DNA of 64,000 nt from Cupriavidus pauculus (GCF_008693385.1 NZ_CP044066.1:62001-126000); one strand, 5' to 3'. Positions 53,690 to 63,720 are shown, numbered from the stretch's first letter. Notes: a model not told the origin generated them from the letters alone. Translations and numbers: made by a program.

Positions 53690-54142
53690 GATGATGAGCC
53701 TTGAACAGGGCGGCGCCTGTGTAGTTATCGGCGTGAAAGCGACTCAAGTCAGCCCATCCGAAGTGGGATGAAGGGATGGTGGAATGTTGCCGCGGCCTCT
53801 GTTACCTCGGAATTGAGCTTGACGACGCCCTTGAGATGGCGGAGCAGACTGAAGCGTGACAAACCGCCGGCCGGCGCGCGTGCGCGCTACGATCTGCTAA
53901 TCATGCCCAACACGCCGATAAGCGCACCCCGCATCGACGAAGGAGAAACCCTAATCGATGGCGACCGCTAGGAAACGAGAGCGGCTCTCCTGAGTCTGGC
54001 CAGCGCTTGGAGCGCCACGGAGCTCTCGGCGCTTACTTGCCCGCCCGTTGCGTCGTGTGGCTTCCTGTCGGAGGGCAAATCATCGCGTCTTCCGCGCGCG
54101 ACGAGTGACTTTTCTGGATATTTGCATCTCGCTCTGACTTCG
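53690..54142. other. Intergenic region
   Basis: About 450 bases with no recognised gene, repeat or regulatory site. Confidence 0.35.
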
Positions 54143-54416
54143 CTATCTCATTCCGGGCTCAAAGTTGCAGGGTTGTCGTCCTCGCCATGGAAGCGGGGCG
54201 TGGTGAGCTCGGAAAGCTCGCTTGTCAGCCTTGCCGAAACGAAAATTGACGAAGGCCCGCACCTTTGGCAGGGGATGGCGGGTTGCCGGCCACAAAAGAG
54301 ACAGCGAACCACCTTGATTGAAGTTACCTGAGAGAAGCTCGACAAGCGATCCCTGAGCGATATGGAGCCGCACGGCAAAATCCGGAACGCATGCAATGCC
54401 GTGACCGCGCATCGCG
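54143..54416 (-). pseudogene. LysR-family regulator 3' remnant
   Basis: The minus strand from about 54416 reads MRGHGIACVPDFAVRLHIAQ, then GSLVELLSGN and SLLWPATRHPLPKVRAFVNF, the typical last 60 residues of LysR-type regulators (effector domain end). Homology fades after about 54235, and the frame runs on to a stop at 54143, so the original stop is lost. The upstream three quarters of the gene are missing, replaced by an IS3-type fragment at about 54417. A dead remnant. Confidence 0.65.
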
Positions 54417-54530
54417 CTGGCGAGCCACCATCGATACGGTCTTGCCCGGCTCCAGGCTCTCTCGAACCCTCGCCGCCTTTTCCTCCGCCGACCACCGCCG
54501 CCGACGCTCCGGCCCCGTCAATACTTCCAT
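54417..54530 (-). pseudogene. IS3-type (IS2-like) OrfA 5' remnant
   Basis: The ATG at 54530 after AGGAAG starts MEVLTGPERRRRWSAEEKAA, then ESLEPGKTVSMVARQ, the N-terminus of OrfA (helix-turn-helix) of IS2/IS3-type transposases. It stops after about 38 codons, where the LysR remnant begins in another frame. No OrfB is present. The fused ORF runs on out of family sequence to 54324. Confidence 0.7.
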
Positions 54531-54761
54531 CACTTCCTGCTTGCTATTAGGTCTAAACACAGTCGTATGCCTACCCGCTATTTTAAGGTAGAGACCATGT
54601 CCGGCGATTCAGGGGCTGATCCAGTCGGCTGGCTGATGGAGGGGAAATAGTGGCATACGAACTGAGGCGAGCTTCCCCGTGTGCTGCGTTGCCGTCTTAG
54701 TGTCAACGCCAATCGAATGTTGCATGAATATGGCGGACGAAAATTGCATGGCCGAGTCGGG

Positions 54762-55589
54762 TCACGTCATAGATCTCGTTCGTCGGGCGCGACGATCTGA
54801 ATCTGGAGGGTCCAATAGGTCGTCGCGCAGCGCACGAAGATGCTCGGCGTGTTCACGCATGCGATAGCTGTTGCCGCGGATGTTCACCAAATGGCAGTGA
54901 TGAAGGACTCGATCAATGAGCGCCGCTGCCATGACTTCGTCTCCGAACACAGAGCCCCATTCTTCGAATCCTTTGTTCGACGTCAGCACTGTCGATGCTC
55001 GCTCGTAACGCCGGTTCATGAGCTGGAAGAAGAGGACTGCACCCGCGTGAGTGATAGGTAGATAGCCGATCTCGTCGACAACCAGAACTGCAGGGTGGGA
55101 GAGCACGGCGAGTCGGCGCATTAGCTGGCCGGCAGCTTGAGCCTCTTCGAGAGACGCGATCAGATCGATCAGTGTGCCGTAGTACACGCGGCGACCGCGC
55201 TGCGCGGCGGCGATGGCAAGGCTGATCGCGAGATGGCTCTTGCCTACGCCTGGAGGGCCGAGGAGGACAACGTTCTCCTTGCGTTCTACGAAACCAAGCT
55301 CATGCAGGCTCTCGATCTGCTCGCGCTTGATTGAGGGCTGGAAGGCGAAATCGAAGCCCTCCAGCGTCTTTATTGCAGGTAGCCGGGAAGAACGCATTGC
55401 TGCCTGAAGCCGGCGATTGTTACGTAGCGTGATCTGAGCGCCGAGCAGGCGTTGGATAGCTTCCGAGGCAGTGAGCTGGCCACCATCGACTTCGCTGAGA
55501 ATCTGATCCGCCGCTTCCAGCGCGCCGGGCATCTTGAGGTCTGCCAGCATGCTCCGAATTGATTCCCGCGGGGAGCGTGCATTGTTCAT
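54762..55589 (-). CDS. istB: IS21 helper ATPase IstB
   Basis: A 275-residue AAA+ ATPase that assists the IS21 transposase. DnaC-like sequence with Walker A LGPPGVGKSHLA (about 110), Walker B LVVDEIGYLPI (about 170), sensor region STVLTSNKGFEEWG and the end VNIRGNSYRMRE. Full length. It overlaps the upstream istA by four bases (ATGA), so the two are coupled. Confidence 0.95.
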   Translation of the reverse strand: MNNARSPRESIRSMLADLKMPGALEAADQILSEVDGGQLTASEAIQRLLGAQITLRNNRRLQAAMRSSRLPAIKTLEGFDFAFQPSIKREQIESLHELGFVERKENVVLLGPPGVGKSHLAISLAIAAAQRGRRVYYGTLIDLIASLEEAQAAGQLMRRLAVLSHPAVLVVDEIGYLPITHAGAVLFFQLMNRRYERASTVLTSNKGFEEWGSVFGDEVMAAALIDRVLHHCHLVNIRGNSYRMREHAEHLRALRDDLLDPPDSDRRARRTRSMT

Positions 55590-56614
55590 CGAAAGCCTCC
55601 CGTCAGATTGCGATAAACACTCAGCGGGCGACGCTCTACTTGCGGCAAAGACGGCGGCAGCTTGGCGCGTCCCGTGTCCGGTATGGCGACAACACTGCGA
55701 TACGCCGTTCGCGCCAACGGCTGCAGCGTGGCAAGTTCACCTCGCAGAAATCGAGCGTCTGGCGCCTCTCCCGTGGTCCGATGAATACGTCGATTGGCCT
55801 TCTGGGTGACCCATGACATCGCTTGTGTGTTCAGGTCGGCATCATTGAGGAACGATCGGCCATAGAAGAAGCTCTGGCGAACGTAGCCAATCGGTCGTTC
55901 GACCTTGCCCTTCGTCTGAGCGCGGTACGGACGACATGCACGGATGCGGAAGCCCCAGTGTCCGGCGAAGCGCGCGAACTCTGCGTTCTCGAGCACCTTC
56001 CCGCCATTGGGACGTTGGTCTTCCACCACCACGGCCTTCATCTGGTCGAACAACAGCTCGACAGGCACACCGCCGAAAAAGGCGAATGCCTGCTCCAGGC
56101 CGCGCATCAGAACCTCCATGCTCTGACGCGGATAGAACTGCAGCCAAAGGCGGCGCGAGTAGCTCAGCACGACGAGCAAGGCGTAGCGCCGACCCCACGG
56201 CAAGCGGAATTCGGCGAAGTCGACTTGAGCCTGGCGGCCTGCGGGCGTCTCGAAGCGCACGACCGGCTCCGGCACTGCGCCAGGACGAGCCTTGCGCACG
56301 AACTCCTTGACCTGCGTATAGCCCCCCTCGTAGCCGGCCGCGCGGATCTCCTCGAACAAGCGCGTGGCGCTCAGCCTTGGATACTCCGCCAGTCTCGCTG
56401 TGATGATGCCGCCGAAGCGATCGATCTTGTGCGACACCTGCGGCCGCGGGCTGTAGCGCACGGGGGCATGATCCTGGCCTCGATCTAGCTCGCCGGAATC
56501 GATCCAGTAGTAAAGCGTGCGAAGGCTCACGCCCAGTTGCCGGGCGATCTCAGCCTTGGGCAGCCCTTGCTCCAGGTAGTGACGCAATAGCACGCGTTGT
56601 TCCCTCCCGTACAT
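55586..56614 (-). CDS. istA: IS21 transposase IstA
   Basis: A 342-residue IS21-family DDE transposase. N-terminal helix-turn-helix (MYGREQRVLLRHYLEQGLPK, then AEIARQLGVSLRTLYYWIDS), then the catalytic core: Asp in AQVDFAEFRLPWG, Asp in ELLFDQMKAVV and Glu in TKGKVERPIGYVR. The ATG at 56614 follows GTGTGGAGC and matches the usual IstA start; a longer frame to 56647 exists. The C-terminal region is short compared with some IstA proteins but the DDE core is complete. Coupled to istB. Confidence 0.92.
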   Translation of the reverse strand: MYGREQRVLLRHYLEQGLPKAEIARQLGVSLRTLYYWIDSGELDRGQDHAPVRYSPRPQVSHKIDRFGGIITARLAEYPRLSATRLFEEIRAAGYEGGYTQVKEFVRKARPGAVPEPVVRFETPAGRQAQVDFAEFRLPWGRRYALLVVLSYSRRLWLQFYPRQSMEVLMRGLEQAFAFFGGVPVELLFDQMKAVVVEDQRPNGGKVLENAEFARFAGHWGFRIRACRPYRAQTKGKVERPIGYVRQSFFYGRSFLNDADLNTQAMSWVTQKANRRIHRTTGEAPDARFLRGELATLQPLARTAYRSVVAIPDTGRAKLPPSLPQVERRPLSVYRNLTGGFR

Positions 56615-56709
56615 GGCCGGCTCCACACTCTCTCGTGAAGCTTCCACCTTGCACGACCGTGCAAAATTCGTCCGCCAATACCATGCAATTTACGTCCGCC
56701 ACCCACACT

Positions 56710-57252
56710 TAGCCGGTAGAAGCGCGATAATTACTCGCTCAATCAGCACTCGTAGCCGCGAGCTGTGGATATTCGGGGCGACGCCGGTGGTCCGCTGAAA
56801 GACCCCAAAACAGCTTGCGCCAGCTAGTGCCTCCGCCACTAGCAGAAGGGTTCAACCGTCACCTTAAACCTTGAGTGTTCCGCAATAAACGCCGTGCCAG
56901 CACGTGCCTGTATTGCTCCCAGATCGGTCATCACGCTTCCCGTGCGGGCCACAGAATCAGGCGTTCGCGAGCAGCTAGCATCAAGTGGCAGCAGACTGCC
57001 GTAGAGAAATAGCCGGTCTGCCACGACTCCCTACCCATTACCCTTTTAGGGGGCGCCTACTTATCGGCGCCGCAGCCCGATCTTTACCGCGATTTACCTC
57101 ATTTAACTTCTGTCGAATCACATAAAAGTATATCGTAAGGCACTACGTGCACCTCACGTGTGAACCCCCGGCACCCGTTATCTAAGGCGAGAGCGATGCG
57201 CGGAGATGAGACCAGGGCGCCCGCTTACTGTCGATTGGAGACGAGTCTTGCC
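56710..57252. other. Intergenic region right of IS21
   Basis: About 540 bases between the IS21 end and the winged-helix gene. No recognisable gene or repeat. Confidence 0.35.
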
Positions 57253-57654
57253 ATGAGCGCATTCTACGTGTTCGACAATTGTCAGCTTATCCCCGCGCGT
57301 CAACTTCTGCTTCGCGCCGGCCAGCCAGTTAAAGTTGGAGGGCGCGCATTCTCGATCCTCCTAGCACTGGTGCAACGACCGGGAGAGATCGTTAGCGCCG
57401 CTTACCTGCTCCAAGAAGTTTGGCAAGCGACGGTGGTCGAACCAAGCAATCTGAAGGTGCATGTTGCCGCCCTGCGACGTGCTCTAGGTGACCAGAACAA
57501 CGAGCCGCGGCTGATCTCGACCATAGTGGGACGCGGATATCGGTTCATTGCGCCCGTCGTCCAGTACGAAGTACCCGCCAGTTTTCAACAGGCCACCTCC
57601 AGCGTGCGACCAAGAATCGTGGACCCCATCACCATGTTTGAAATTTCGATATAG
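57253..57654 (+). CDS. Stand-alone winged-helix (OmpR/PhoB-type) DNA-binding protein
   Basis: A 133-residue protein consisting almost only of an OmpR/PhoB-type (Trans_reg_C) domain: GQPVKVGGRAFSILLALVQR, then GEIVSAAYLLQEVWQATVVE, the recognition helix region NLKVHVAALRRALGDQ and the wing STIVGRGYRFIAP. No receiver, ATPase or membrane segment is present; family proteins with this start (CadC-like or AraC-like ATPase regulators) are usually far longer, so it may be truncated. The ATG at 57253 has GGAG about 14 bases upstream; a start at 57196 is possible. Confidence 0.75.
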   Translation: MSAFYVFDNCQLIPARQLLLRAGQPVKVGGRAFSILLALVQRPGEIVSAAYLLQEVWQATVVEPSNLKVHVAALRRALGDQNNEPRLISTIVGRGYRFIAPVVQYEVPASFQQATSSVRPRIVDPITMFEISI

Positions 57655-58182
57655 GGATGTATGTCCGGGCAGCAACTTTAAGTCAGGACTGCGACTCTGC
57701 TCAGCGCAAACCTCTCAGGGCATGACACTCGGCCAGTGAGATTGTGCAGCCTACCTTCACCCTCGTCGCTGAAGGTCGCCCCTCGCCTCCCCCAGATTAC
57801 CACTGAGCGCCAGGCACGAAGAGTCTCTGCGAGAAACACTGAATTCAAGAGATTTATAAGTAACTTATGGCATGTCGGATTTTTGGGCGCGGATGCGCTT
57901 ATGCCGTAGTCGCAGATTGAACCGACGCAAGTGAGCACCATTCTCATCGAACGCATGCGTGTTTGCTCAACAGTGCGGATCGACCAATATTATTAGGGTT
58001 ACAAGAGGAATCGCCTGCGCGCTTCACCGCTTCAGTTCCGCGTTTATTGGCAGCGACTCGCCCCTCGAACAGGGCGGTGATCTTTAGTGCGCTAGAATCG
58101 CGCGCAGGCGACCCAGATTGGACGCCACCGACCTCGCTGAACGCGGCAGGACGGTACATATCTATAACCTCGGGTACGGTCC
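57655..58182. other. Intergenic region
   Basis: About 530 bases between the winged-helix gene and the lipoprotein gene. No continuation of the winged-helix protein was recognised in other frames; nothing else seen. Confidence 0.35.
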
Positions 58183-60177
58183 ATGTCTTGCCACTTTCCC
58201 CCTGGCGCTTGCGCTCGCCACTTCGCCTTATTCCCCGCCACCCACCGCAAACGCCGGTTGCTTGCGAAGCTCCAAAGGCACCGCACGATACTCTGGGTGC
58301 TATTGGCGTTGCTACTCACCTACGTGCTGTCCGGCTGCGGCAATGACGATGCGGGGCTTCAGTCCCCCTCCGGGCTGACCTACAGCATGACCTCGTCTAC
58401 CTATCAGGTCGGCGCTGCGATTGTGGCGAATCGCCCAACCGCAAGTGGTGGCGCAGTCGACCACTATACGATCACGCCCGCACTGCCAGCCGGCCTCTTG
58501 ATCGATCCGGTCACCGGCGTCATCAGCGGCACACCCATTATCGCGAGTGTGCCGACCGTCTATATGGTCACGGCGCACAACGCGACCGGCAGCGCCACCG
58601 CACGCGTAGAGATCGAAGTGCGCAGCATCGCAGCCGTTCCGGCGACGCTGACCTATCGCGAAGCGACAGTCACCTACTCGATCGGCGTCGCCATCACCGC
58701 CAACACACCCACGAGTAGCGGTGGCCCGATCACGTCCTACAGCGTCACGCCGGCGCTTCCGGCCGGTCTTTCGCTTGACCCCCAGTCCGGCGTAATCACC
58801 GGCACGCCAACCGCTATCACGCCGGAGGCGATCTACACTGTAACCGGAAGCAACGCGGCAGGAAGCACCACGGCACAGCTGCAGATTACTGTGCAGGCCA
58901 GCGTCCTCGCCCCCACCGGCCTGACGTTTTCCACGCTGTCTGCCCTCTACGTCACGACCGAACCGATTACGCCGAACGCGCCCATGGCGACTGGCGGCCC
59001 GATTGCCACATTCAGCGTCTCACCAGCGCTACCTTCCGGCCTGAGCCTCAACGCGACTACGGGGGTCATTAGCGGTACGCCTGCGGCAGTCCAATCGTCG
59101 GTTGTCTACACCATTACCGGCAGTAACGCTGCCGGCAGCGTGCAGGCACAGGTGCGAATCACTGTGACCTCGCGGGGCACCTGGAGCACAGCCGCGCCAC
59201 TCCTTGTGCCTGTGCATTACTTCACAGCCACCCGCCTGAACGACGGCCGCGTGCTGGTCGCTGGCGGATTTGGCGCCAGTGGCATTACCGCCCGGGCGGA
59301 ACTCTTTGACCCCGCAACCAATACCTGGCAGCTTACCGGCACAATGCAATCCGCGCGCAGTGGGCACACAGCGACGCTGCTGCCCGACGGCCGCGTGCTG
59401 GTTGCGGGCGGTGAGGCCACCTTTCCGGTGGCCATCGACAGCGCCGAAACCTACGATCCGGCTACCGGCGTCTGGACGCCGGCTGGCAACATGAGCGAGG
59501 CGCGAGAGAACCATACCGCCACGCTGCTGCAAAACGGCAAGGTGCTAGTCGCAGGCGGCTTTGCTCTGAGCGGCAGCGTGACCTTTCGAAACAGCATGGA
59601 CCTTTTCGATCCAGCCACCAATGCGTGGACGCCGATGACAACGGCATTGGCTGTCCCACGCGGACAGCATGCGGCGGGCCTCCTGCCGGATGGCAACGTT
59701 TTGCTGATGGGTGGAGTGAACGGACTCGGCTTTATTGCAAATGCCGAGCGAGTCGCAGTCGACGATAGCGGTACGACGACCGAGGCATTCCCTATATCTG
59801 GCAACGTGACCGTAGCAACTCGACTTGCCGATGGGACCTTCCTTGCCTCGACCGACGGCTCTATCAATGCCCAGCGCTACACACCGTCCGCATCCACCTG
59901 GACTACCAGCACGATGCTATTACAACGGTCGATACCAACGATCACAACGCTCGCAGACGGGCGCGTACTTGTAGCGGGCGGCACCACGGCCGGTGGCATT
60001 CGTACAACGTCGACCGAAATCTACAACCCCGATACCAATACTTGGACCGTCGGCGCCCCAATGGCTACCGGCCGGAACGCGGCCCAAGCTGTACTGCTTG
60101 CCGACGGCACCGTGCTTATGATCAGCGGATTCAGCGGCAGTGGCGAAGTGCCCACCGTCGAGCGCTTCCAGCCTTAG
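58183..60177 (+). CDS. Lipoprotein with Ig-like (He_PIG) and Kelch repeats
   Basis: A 664-residue surface-type protein. A membrane/lipoprotein signal lies at about 36-52 (ILWVLLALLLTYVLSGC, lipobox LSGC), after an unusually long basic N-region, so a start a little downstream of 58183 is possible. Then three putative-Ig repeats (about 59-150, 154-240, 243-330), each with the SVTPALPAGLSLDPQSGVIT type motif and GTP, followed by Kelch-like repeats (about 331-664) with ATRLNDGRVLVAGG and FDPATNTW patterns, repeated about six times, forming a beta propeller. Probably anchored to the outer membrane and involved in binding or adhesion (inference). Confidence 0.85.
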   Translation: MSCHFPPGACARHFALFPATHRKRRLLAKLQRHRTILWVLLALLLTYVLSGCGNDDAGLQSPSGLTYSMTSSTYQVGAAIVANRPTASGGAVDHYTITPALPAGLLIDPVTGVISGTPIIASVPTVYMVTAHNATGSATARVEIEVRSIAAVPATLTYREATVTYSIGVAITANTPTSSGGPITSYSVTPALPAGLSLDPQSGVITGTPTAITPEAIYTVTGSNAAGSTTAQLQITVQASVLAPTGLTFSTLSALYVTTEPITPNAPMATGGPIATFSVSPALPSGLSLNATTGVISGTPAAVQSSVVYTITGSNAAGSVQAQVRITVTSRGTWSTAAPLLVPVHYFTATRLNDGRVLVAGGFGASGITARAELFDPATNTWQLTGTMQSARSGHTATLLPDGRVLVAGGEATFPVAIDSAETYDPATGVWTPAGNMSEARENHTATLLQNGKVLVAGGFALSGSVTFRNSMDLFDPATNAWTPMTTALAVPRGQHAAGLLPDGNVLLMGGVNGLGFIANAERVAVDDSGTTTEAFPISGNVTVATRLADGTFLASTDGSINAQRYTPSASTWTTSTMLLQRSIPTITTLADGRVLVAGGTTAGGIRTTSTEIYNPDTNTWTVGAPMATGRNAAQAVLLADGTVLMISGFSGSGEVPTVERFQP

Positions 60178-60932
60178 TTGGAGTATCGAGAGTCCAGTGC
60201 TGGCGAGGGCAGCGTGCTTACGCTGTCCCCGCCACTAGGTATTCGGATTTGGTCGCTCCTCGGTTATGCAGGGTGCCGCACGCCTGTGCGTTCATTGCAG
60301 TGCGATCCGGAAGTTACGCCTGCAAATCCAACTCGACTTTCGCAGCCGATAACAACGGGCGCTATGTGAAGATTCGGTTGATGACGAAGCAAAGTGTGCC
60401 TGTTCCCCGCTGCAGTCGGCAATCTGCCTGTTCCCAATGGACGGCGGCGAAGGGTCCGCGTCTGCGAATGGCCGCCACTTTGCGAAGTTCTCCTGGCAAA
60501 CGGTCGCTTGCCGGCCAAAAGCGGCGGAAAGACGTTTTGGCGTAACGCCGCAACAGTACCGCCCCAACTCTCGGCCCCCGAATGAAGGCGACAAGGACTG
60601 AGGTGTCTGTTGAGTGTTGGCCAAACTATCAGCTCGCTCATGAGACCGCGGAACTCCCACGCGCCGCGCTGCCGGTTTTGGGAGGGGTCGTCCGCCTGAT
60701 CTACACCTTGTGTGTTGATAGGTGCGACGAGAGGTATGCCCGTACCAGCATACGATGATCGACGGCATATCGGAGACTCGTTGCGCAACTGATTCTTGGC
60801 ATCGGAGTCGGCGGTATGCAGAGGTCGCTGTTCGCAAGGCACACGCGAGCGTCCGATTCTGTACGATATGTCGGATTCAGACGTGCCGCCCTACGCTCCA
60901 ATTTGTTCGCCCGATGATAAGCTGTTGCGACC
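60178..60932. other. Intergenic region
   Basis: About 750 bases between the lipoprotein and the HD-domain gene. Frames cross it on both strands, but none has family features or a ribosome site. Nothing recognisable was found. Confidence 0.35.
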
Positions 60933-61562
60933 ATGTCCGTCATCGATATCCCCGACAGCGCTCTTGCTCGTGCCGCGACCCAACTGATCCGCGATACCGA
61001 AAGCGAGATGCTGTTTGCTCACTCGGTGCGCGTCTACCTCTGGGGCGCCATGATCGGCCGGCGCCGCGCGCAGAGCTTCGATCTCGAGATGCTTTACATC
61101 GCGGCGATGTTCCATGACATCGGTCTCACCGACCAATATCGCGACAGCGAGTTGCGCTTCGAAGTCGATGGTGCTCACGCAGCACGCGATTTCCTGCGTA
61201 GCCATGGCATCGCGGAAGCGGACGTCGAGCGGGTATGGCTGGCCATCGCGCTTCACACCACGCCCGGCATTCCCGAGCATCTGCATCCCGAAATCGCACT
61301 TGTGCAGGCCGGCGCTGGCATGGATGTGGCAGGGCGCGGCTACGACGACTTCACCGATGCGCAGCGCAATGCAGTAGTGTCTGCTTACCCGCGAGGCGAC
61401 GGCTTCGGCGCGCGCATGATCGATGCGTTTTACGCAGGCATGGCGCACCGTCCGGCGAGCACCTTCGGCACGTTCAACGACGACTTCCTGGCGCACAAGG
61501 ATTCCGGCTTCCAGCGCGTCGATCTGTGTCGCATCATCCTGAGTTCCCGCTGGGAGACCTGA
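60933..61562 (+). CDS. HD-domain protein
   Basis: A 209-residue metal-dependent hydrolase-type protein. HD-domain residues: His in MLFAHSVRVYLWGAMIG (about 30), the HD pair in AAMFHDIGLTDQYRD (about 61-62), and a later His in VWLAIALHTTPGIPEH. The sequence resembles cyanamide hydratase-like HD proteins, but the substrate cannot be told. No signal peptide. Convergent with the LysR gene at 61586. Confidence 0.85.
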   Translation: MSVIDIPDSALARAATQLIRDTESEMLFAHSVRVYLWGAMIGRRRAQSFDLEMLYIAAMFHDIGLTDQYRDSELRFEVDGAHAARDFLRSHGIAEADVERVWLAIALHTTPGIPEHLHPEIALVQAGAGMDVAGRGYDDFTDAQRNAVVSAYPRGDGFGARMIDAFYAGMAHRPASTFGTFNDDFLAHKDSGFQRVDLCRIILSSRWET

Positions 61563-61585
61563 TCCCCTGAGGTGAGCCTTCTCGC

Positions 61586-62449
61586 TCAAGTGACGGCCGG
61601 ATGATCAGCAAACGTCCTTAGCAGGAAGTCCATAACCACCCGTATCTGCGGCGAATAGCGCAGGTCTCGATGCACCGCCATCCAGATGTCCTGAAAGAAG
61701 GCTTCGCCGTTGTGCGAGAGGCGCTGTAATGTCATATCGCGCTCAGCAAGGAAGTCCGGTAGGCCCGCCACACCAGCGCCTGCTCGCGCTGCTATCAGGT
61801 GGTTGTTGATATCCTTGATCTCGCAGGATATGGGCCTTCCCTTTGCAACCCCCATTAGCCATGCGCGCTGCCGCACGCCAGCAAATCCTGCGTCGTAGGC
61901 GATGAATTCCCATGCGGATGGATCGTGCAGATGTGCATAGTCCTTGCTGGCGTACAAGCTAAACGACACGCGTCCTAGCTTTCTTACGACACTCGTCGGC
62001 TCATCCGGCCGCGTCATTCTCAGGACGACATCCGCCTCCCGCCGGCTGAGAGACACCTGCCGCGCCTCGCCGCGGACAGAAAGCTGTATGCCGGGATTTT
62101 CATGCCGAAAACCCGCAAGATGCTTTAGCAGGAAATTCGCCATCAGCGCGGGCGGTGCGCTCACCGTTACCTTGCCGCTGGGTGGACTACGGCTCGCATC
62201 GAGGAGGCGTTCGATTGCGTCGGCGGCCTCTTCCATCGCCTGCGCGAGTTCATATACACGTTGGCCCAGCGGCGTGAGGCTGCAAGCCCTGGGCAGCCGT
62301 TCGATCAGGCGCGCGTGGATTTTCGCCTCCAGTGCAGCGAGACGACGACTGATCGTGGCGTGATCTACCTCGAGGTGTCGTGCCGCACCTGACATCGTTC
62401 CCAGGCGAGCAACGGCCAGAAAGTAACGAATGCTTTCCCAATCGGTCAT
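61586..62449 (-). CDS. LysR-family transcriptional regulator
   Basis: A 287-residue LysR-type regulator. Winged helix-turn-helix MTDWESIRYFLAVARLGTMS and GAARHLEVDHATISRRLAAL, then an effector domain (about 85-285). The ATG at 62449 was preferred to an upstream frame because the domain starts there. Divergent from the metallo-beta-lactamase-fold gene at 62553 with a 103-base interval, so it probably regulates it. Confidence 0.9.
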   Translation of the reverse strand: MTDWESIRYFLAVARLGTMSGAARHLEVDHATISRRLAALEAKIHARLIERLPRACSLTPLGQRVYELAQAMEEAADAIERLLDASRSPPSGKVTVSAPPALMANFLLKHLAGFRHENPGIQLSVRGEARQVSLSRREADVVLRMTRPDEPTSVVRKLGRVSFSLYASKDYAHLHDPSAWEFIAYDAGFAGVRQRAWLMGVAKGRPISCEIKDINNHLIAARAGAGVAGLPDFLAERDMTLQRLSHNGEAFFQDIWMAVHRDLRYSPQIRVVMDFLLRTFADHPAVT

Positions 62450-62552
62450 CTGTGCATTTTCGCGGGGATGGGTTGCGAGTCTGGGGAGTATCCGCGCAGT
62501 CCGGAGATCCGTATGCTCACTGCTATTCATCATTCCCGCAAGGAAGTTCCTC

Positions 62553-63536
62553 ATGTCTCGTCTGAATACCACCAAAATGTCCGAATTGAAGCTATCCGCC
62601 GCACGGGCACTGGTGCTGCTTGCATTTGGCGCTTCACATGCGTACGCGGCCGCCGCACCGGATGATTACTTCCATACCGGAGCCGGCGCCAGATATCTGC
62701 GCCGTGCCGATGAAGACATCGTCGCGAAGCCGCTGCGCGGCGGTGTGACCGTCCTGATGGGTTCCGGCGGCAACATTACCGTCCTGACGGGCGAAGACGG
62801 CAAGTTCCTCGTTGACGCTGGCATCAGCAAGAAGCATGAGAAGGTTCGGGCCGCGCTCGATCGGCTAGGAGACGCACCGATCCGTTACGTGGTCAACACG
62901 CATTGGCATTGGGACCACACCGACGGCAATGCGTGGATGCATGAAGCCGGGGCCACTATTGTTGCCCATGAGAATACAGCGCGGCACTTGACCGAGACGA
63001 CGCATGTGAACGCGTGGAATTGGACCTTCGATCCCGTCCCCGCGGCGGCACGCCCGACCGTATTGATTGACGACAGAAAGGAGTTCGACTTCGCAGGCAC
63101 CACGATTGATGTCGAGAACTTCGGATACGGCCATACCGACGGCGACTTGTGGGTCTATTTCAAGGATGCCGATGTTCTGGCGCTTGGCGATACCTTCTGG
63201 AACGGCTTCTATCCGTACATCGATAACGAGGACGGTGGCAGCATCGACGGCGCCATCAAATGGGCCAGCGAAGCCGTCGCTCGGACGACGGACCACACGA
63301 TCGTGGTACCCGGTCACGGCGCGGTGGGTACTCGCGCTCAGTTGATCGCATTCCGCGATATGCTCGTCACCGTCCGCGCAAATGTGGCAGCGCTAAAACA
63401 TCAGGGCAAGACCATCGACGAAATCGTTGCTGCTCGACCGACAGCTGCCTTCGATGACAAATGGGGAAATTTCGTCTTCAACGGCGAGCAGTTTACCCGG
63501 ATGGTTTTTGCAGGCCTGAATTCCCGCGGGAGTTAA
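62553..63536 (+). CDS. Metallo-beta-lactamase-fold hydrolase
   Basis: A 327-residue MBL-fold protein with an N-terminal signal peptide (about 1-32, ending SHAYAAA), so it is probably periplasmic. Zinc motif HxHxDH in NTHWHWDHTDGN; later ligands in GYGHTDGDLWVYF, ALGDTFWNGF and VVPGHGAVG. ATG at 62553 is preceded by AGGAAG; a longer frame from 62430 overlaps the divergent regulator. The substrate is unknown: the family includes lactonases, beta-lactamases and esterases. Likely controlled by the divergent LysR gene. Confidence 0.9.
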   Translation: MSRLNTTKMSELKLSAARALVLLAFGASHAYAAAAPDDYFHTGAGARYLRRADEDIVAKPLRGGVTVLMGSGGNITVLTGEDGKFLVDAGISKKHEKVRAALDRLGDAPIRYVVNTHWHWDHTDGNAWMHEAGATIVAHENTARHLTETTHVNAWNWTFDPVPAAARPTVLIDDRKEFDFAGTTIDVENFGYGHTDGDLWVYFKDADVLALGDTFWNGFYPYIDNEDGGSIDGAIKWASEAVARTTDHTIVVPGHGAVGTRAQLIAFRDMLVTVRANVAALKHQGKTIDEIVAARPTAAFDDKWGNFVFNGEQFTRMVFAGLNSRGS

Positions 63537-63720
63537 CCCTTCGCGGCGCTCGCCGCTATCTGGAGATCTCGAGTCGCCGGCAAATACGCTGGTGACGCGC
63601 TCCACGTTGCTGTACTCGCGATCGCCGCGTTGACCGATGTGACCGTACCCCGCGCACATGCCCCTCTTGCTGATCTGCGTCAGCTGGCGGCGCTGAGTAC
63701 AAACAGCCACGCCCGTTGAA
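63537..63720 (+). pseudogene. Possible PIN-domain remnant
   Basis: Two frames together resemble the C-terminal half of a PIN-type (VapC-like) toxin: ARRYLEISS, then after a frame change VAGKYAGDALHVAVLAIAAL followed by TDVT. The DALH(I/V)A motif is typical for that family. No start codon or ribosome site is present and the rest is missing. Weakly supported; could be chance. Confidence 0.25.

Larger units (their letters stand above)
54717..56709 (-). mobile_element. IS21-family insertion sequence (approximate limits)
   Basis: The element carries istA and istB on the minus strand. Its ends contain matched repeats: TGGCGGACGAAAATTGCATGG at 54731-54751 on the left and, inverted, TGGCGGACGTAAATTGCATGG at 56681-56701 on the right (20 of 21 identical), plus a third related copy inverted at 56657-56677. 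Multiple terminal repeats are typical of IS21. The outer boundaries are approximate; no target duplication was fixed. Confidence 0.8.

Noticed and set aside
59029-59532. Minus-strand frame over the Kelch region
   Set aside because: Antisense shadow of a repeat-rich gene.
60264-60842. Minus-strand frames of 180-190 residues after the lipoprotein gene
   Set aside because: Several frames overlap with no family-like sequence and no ribosome site.
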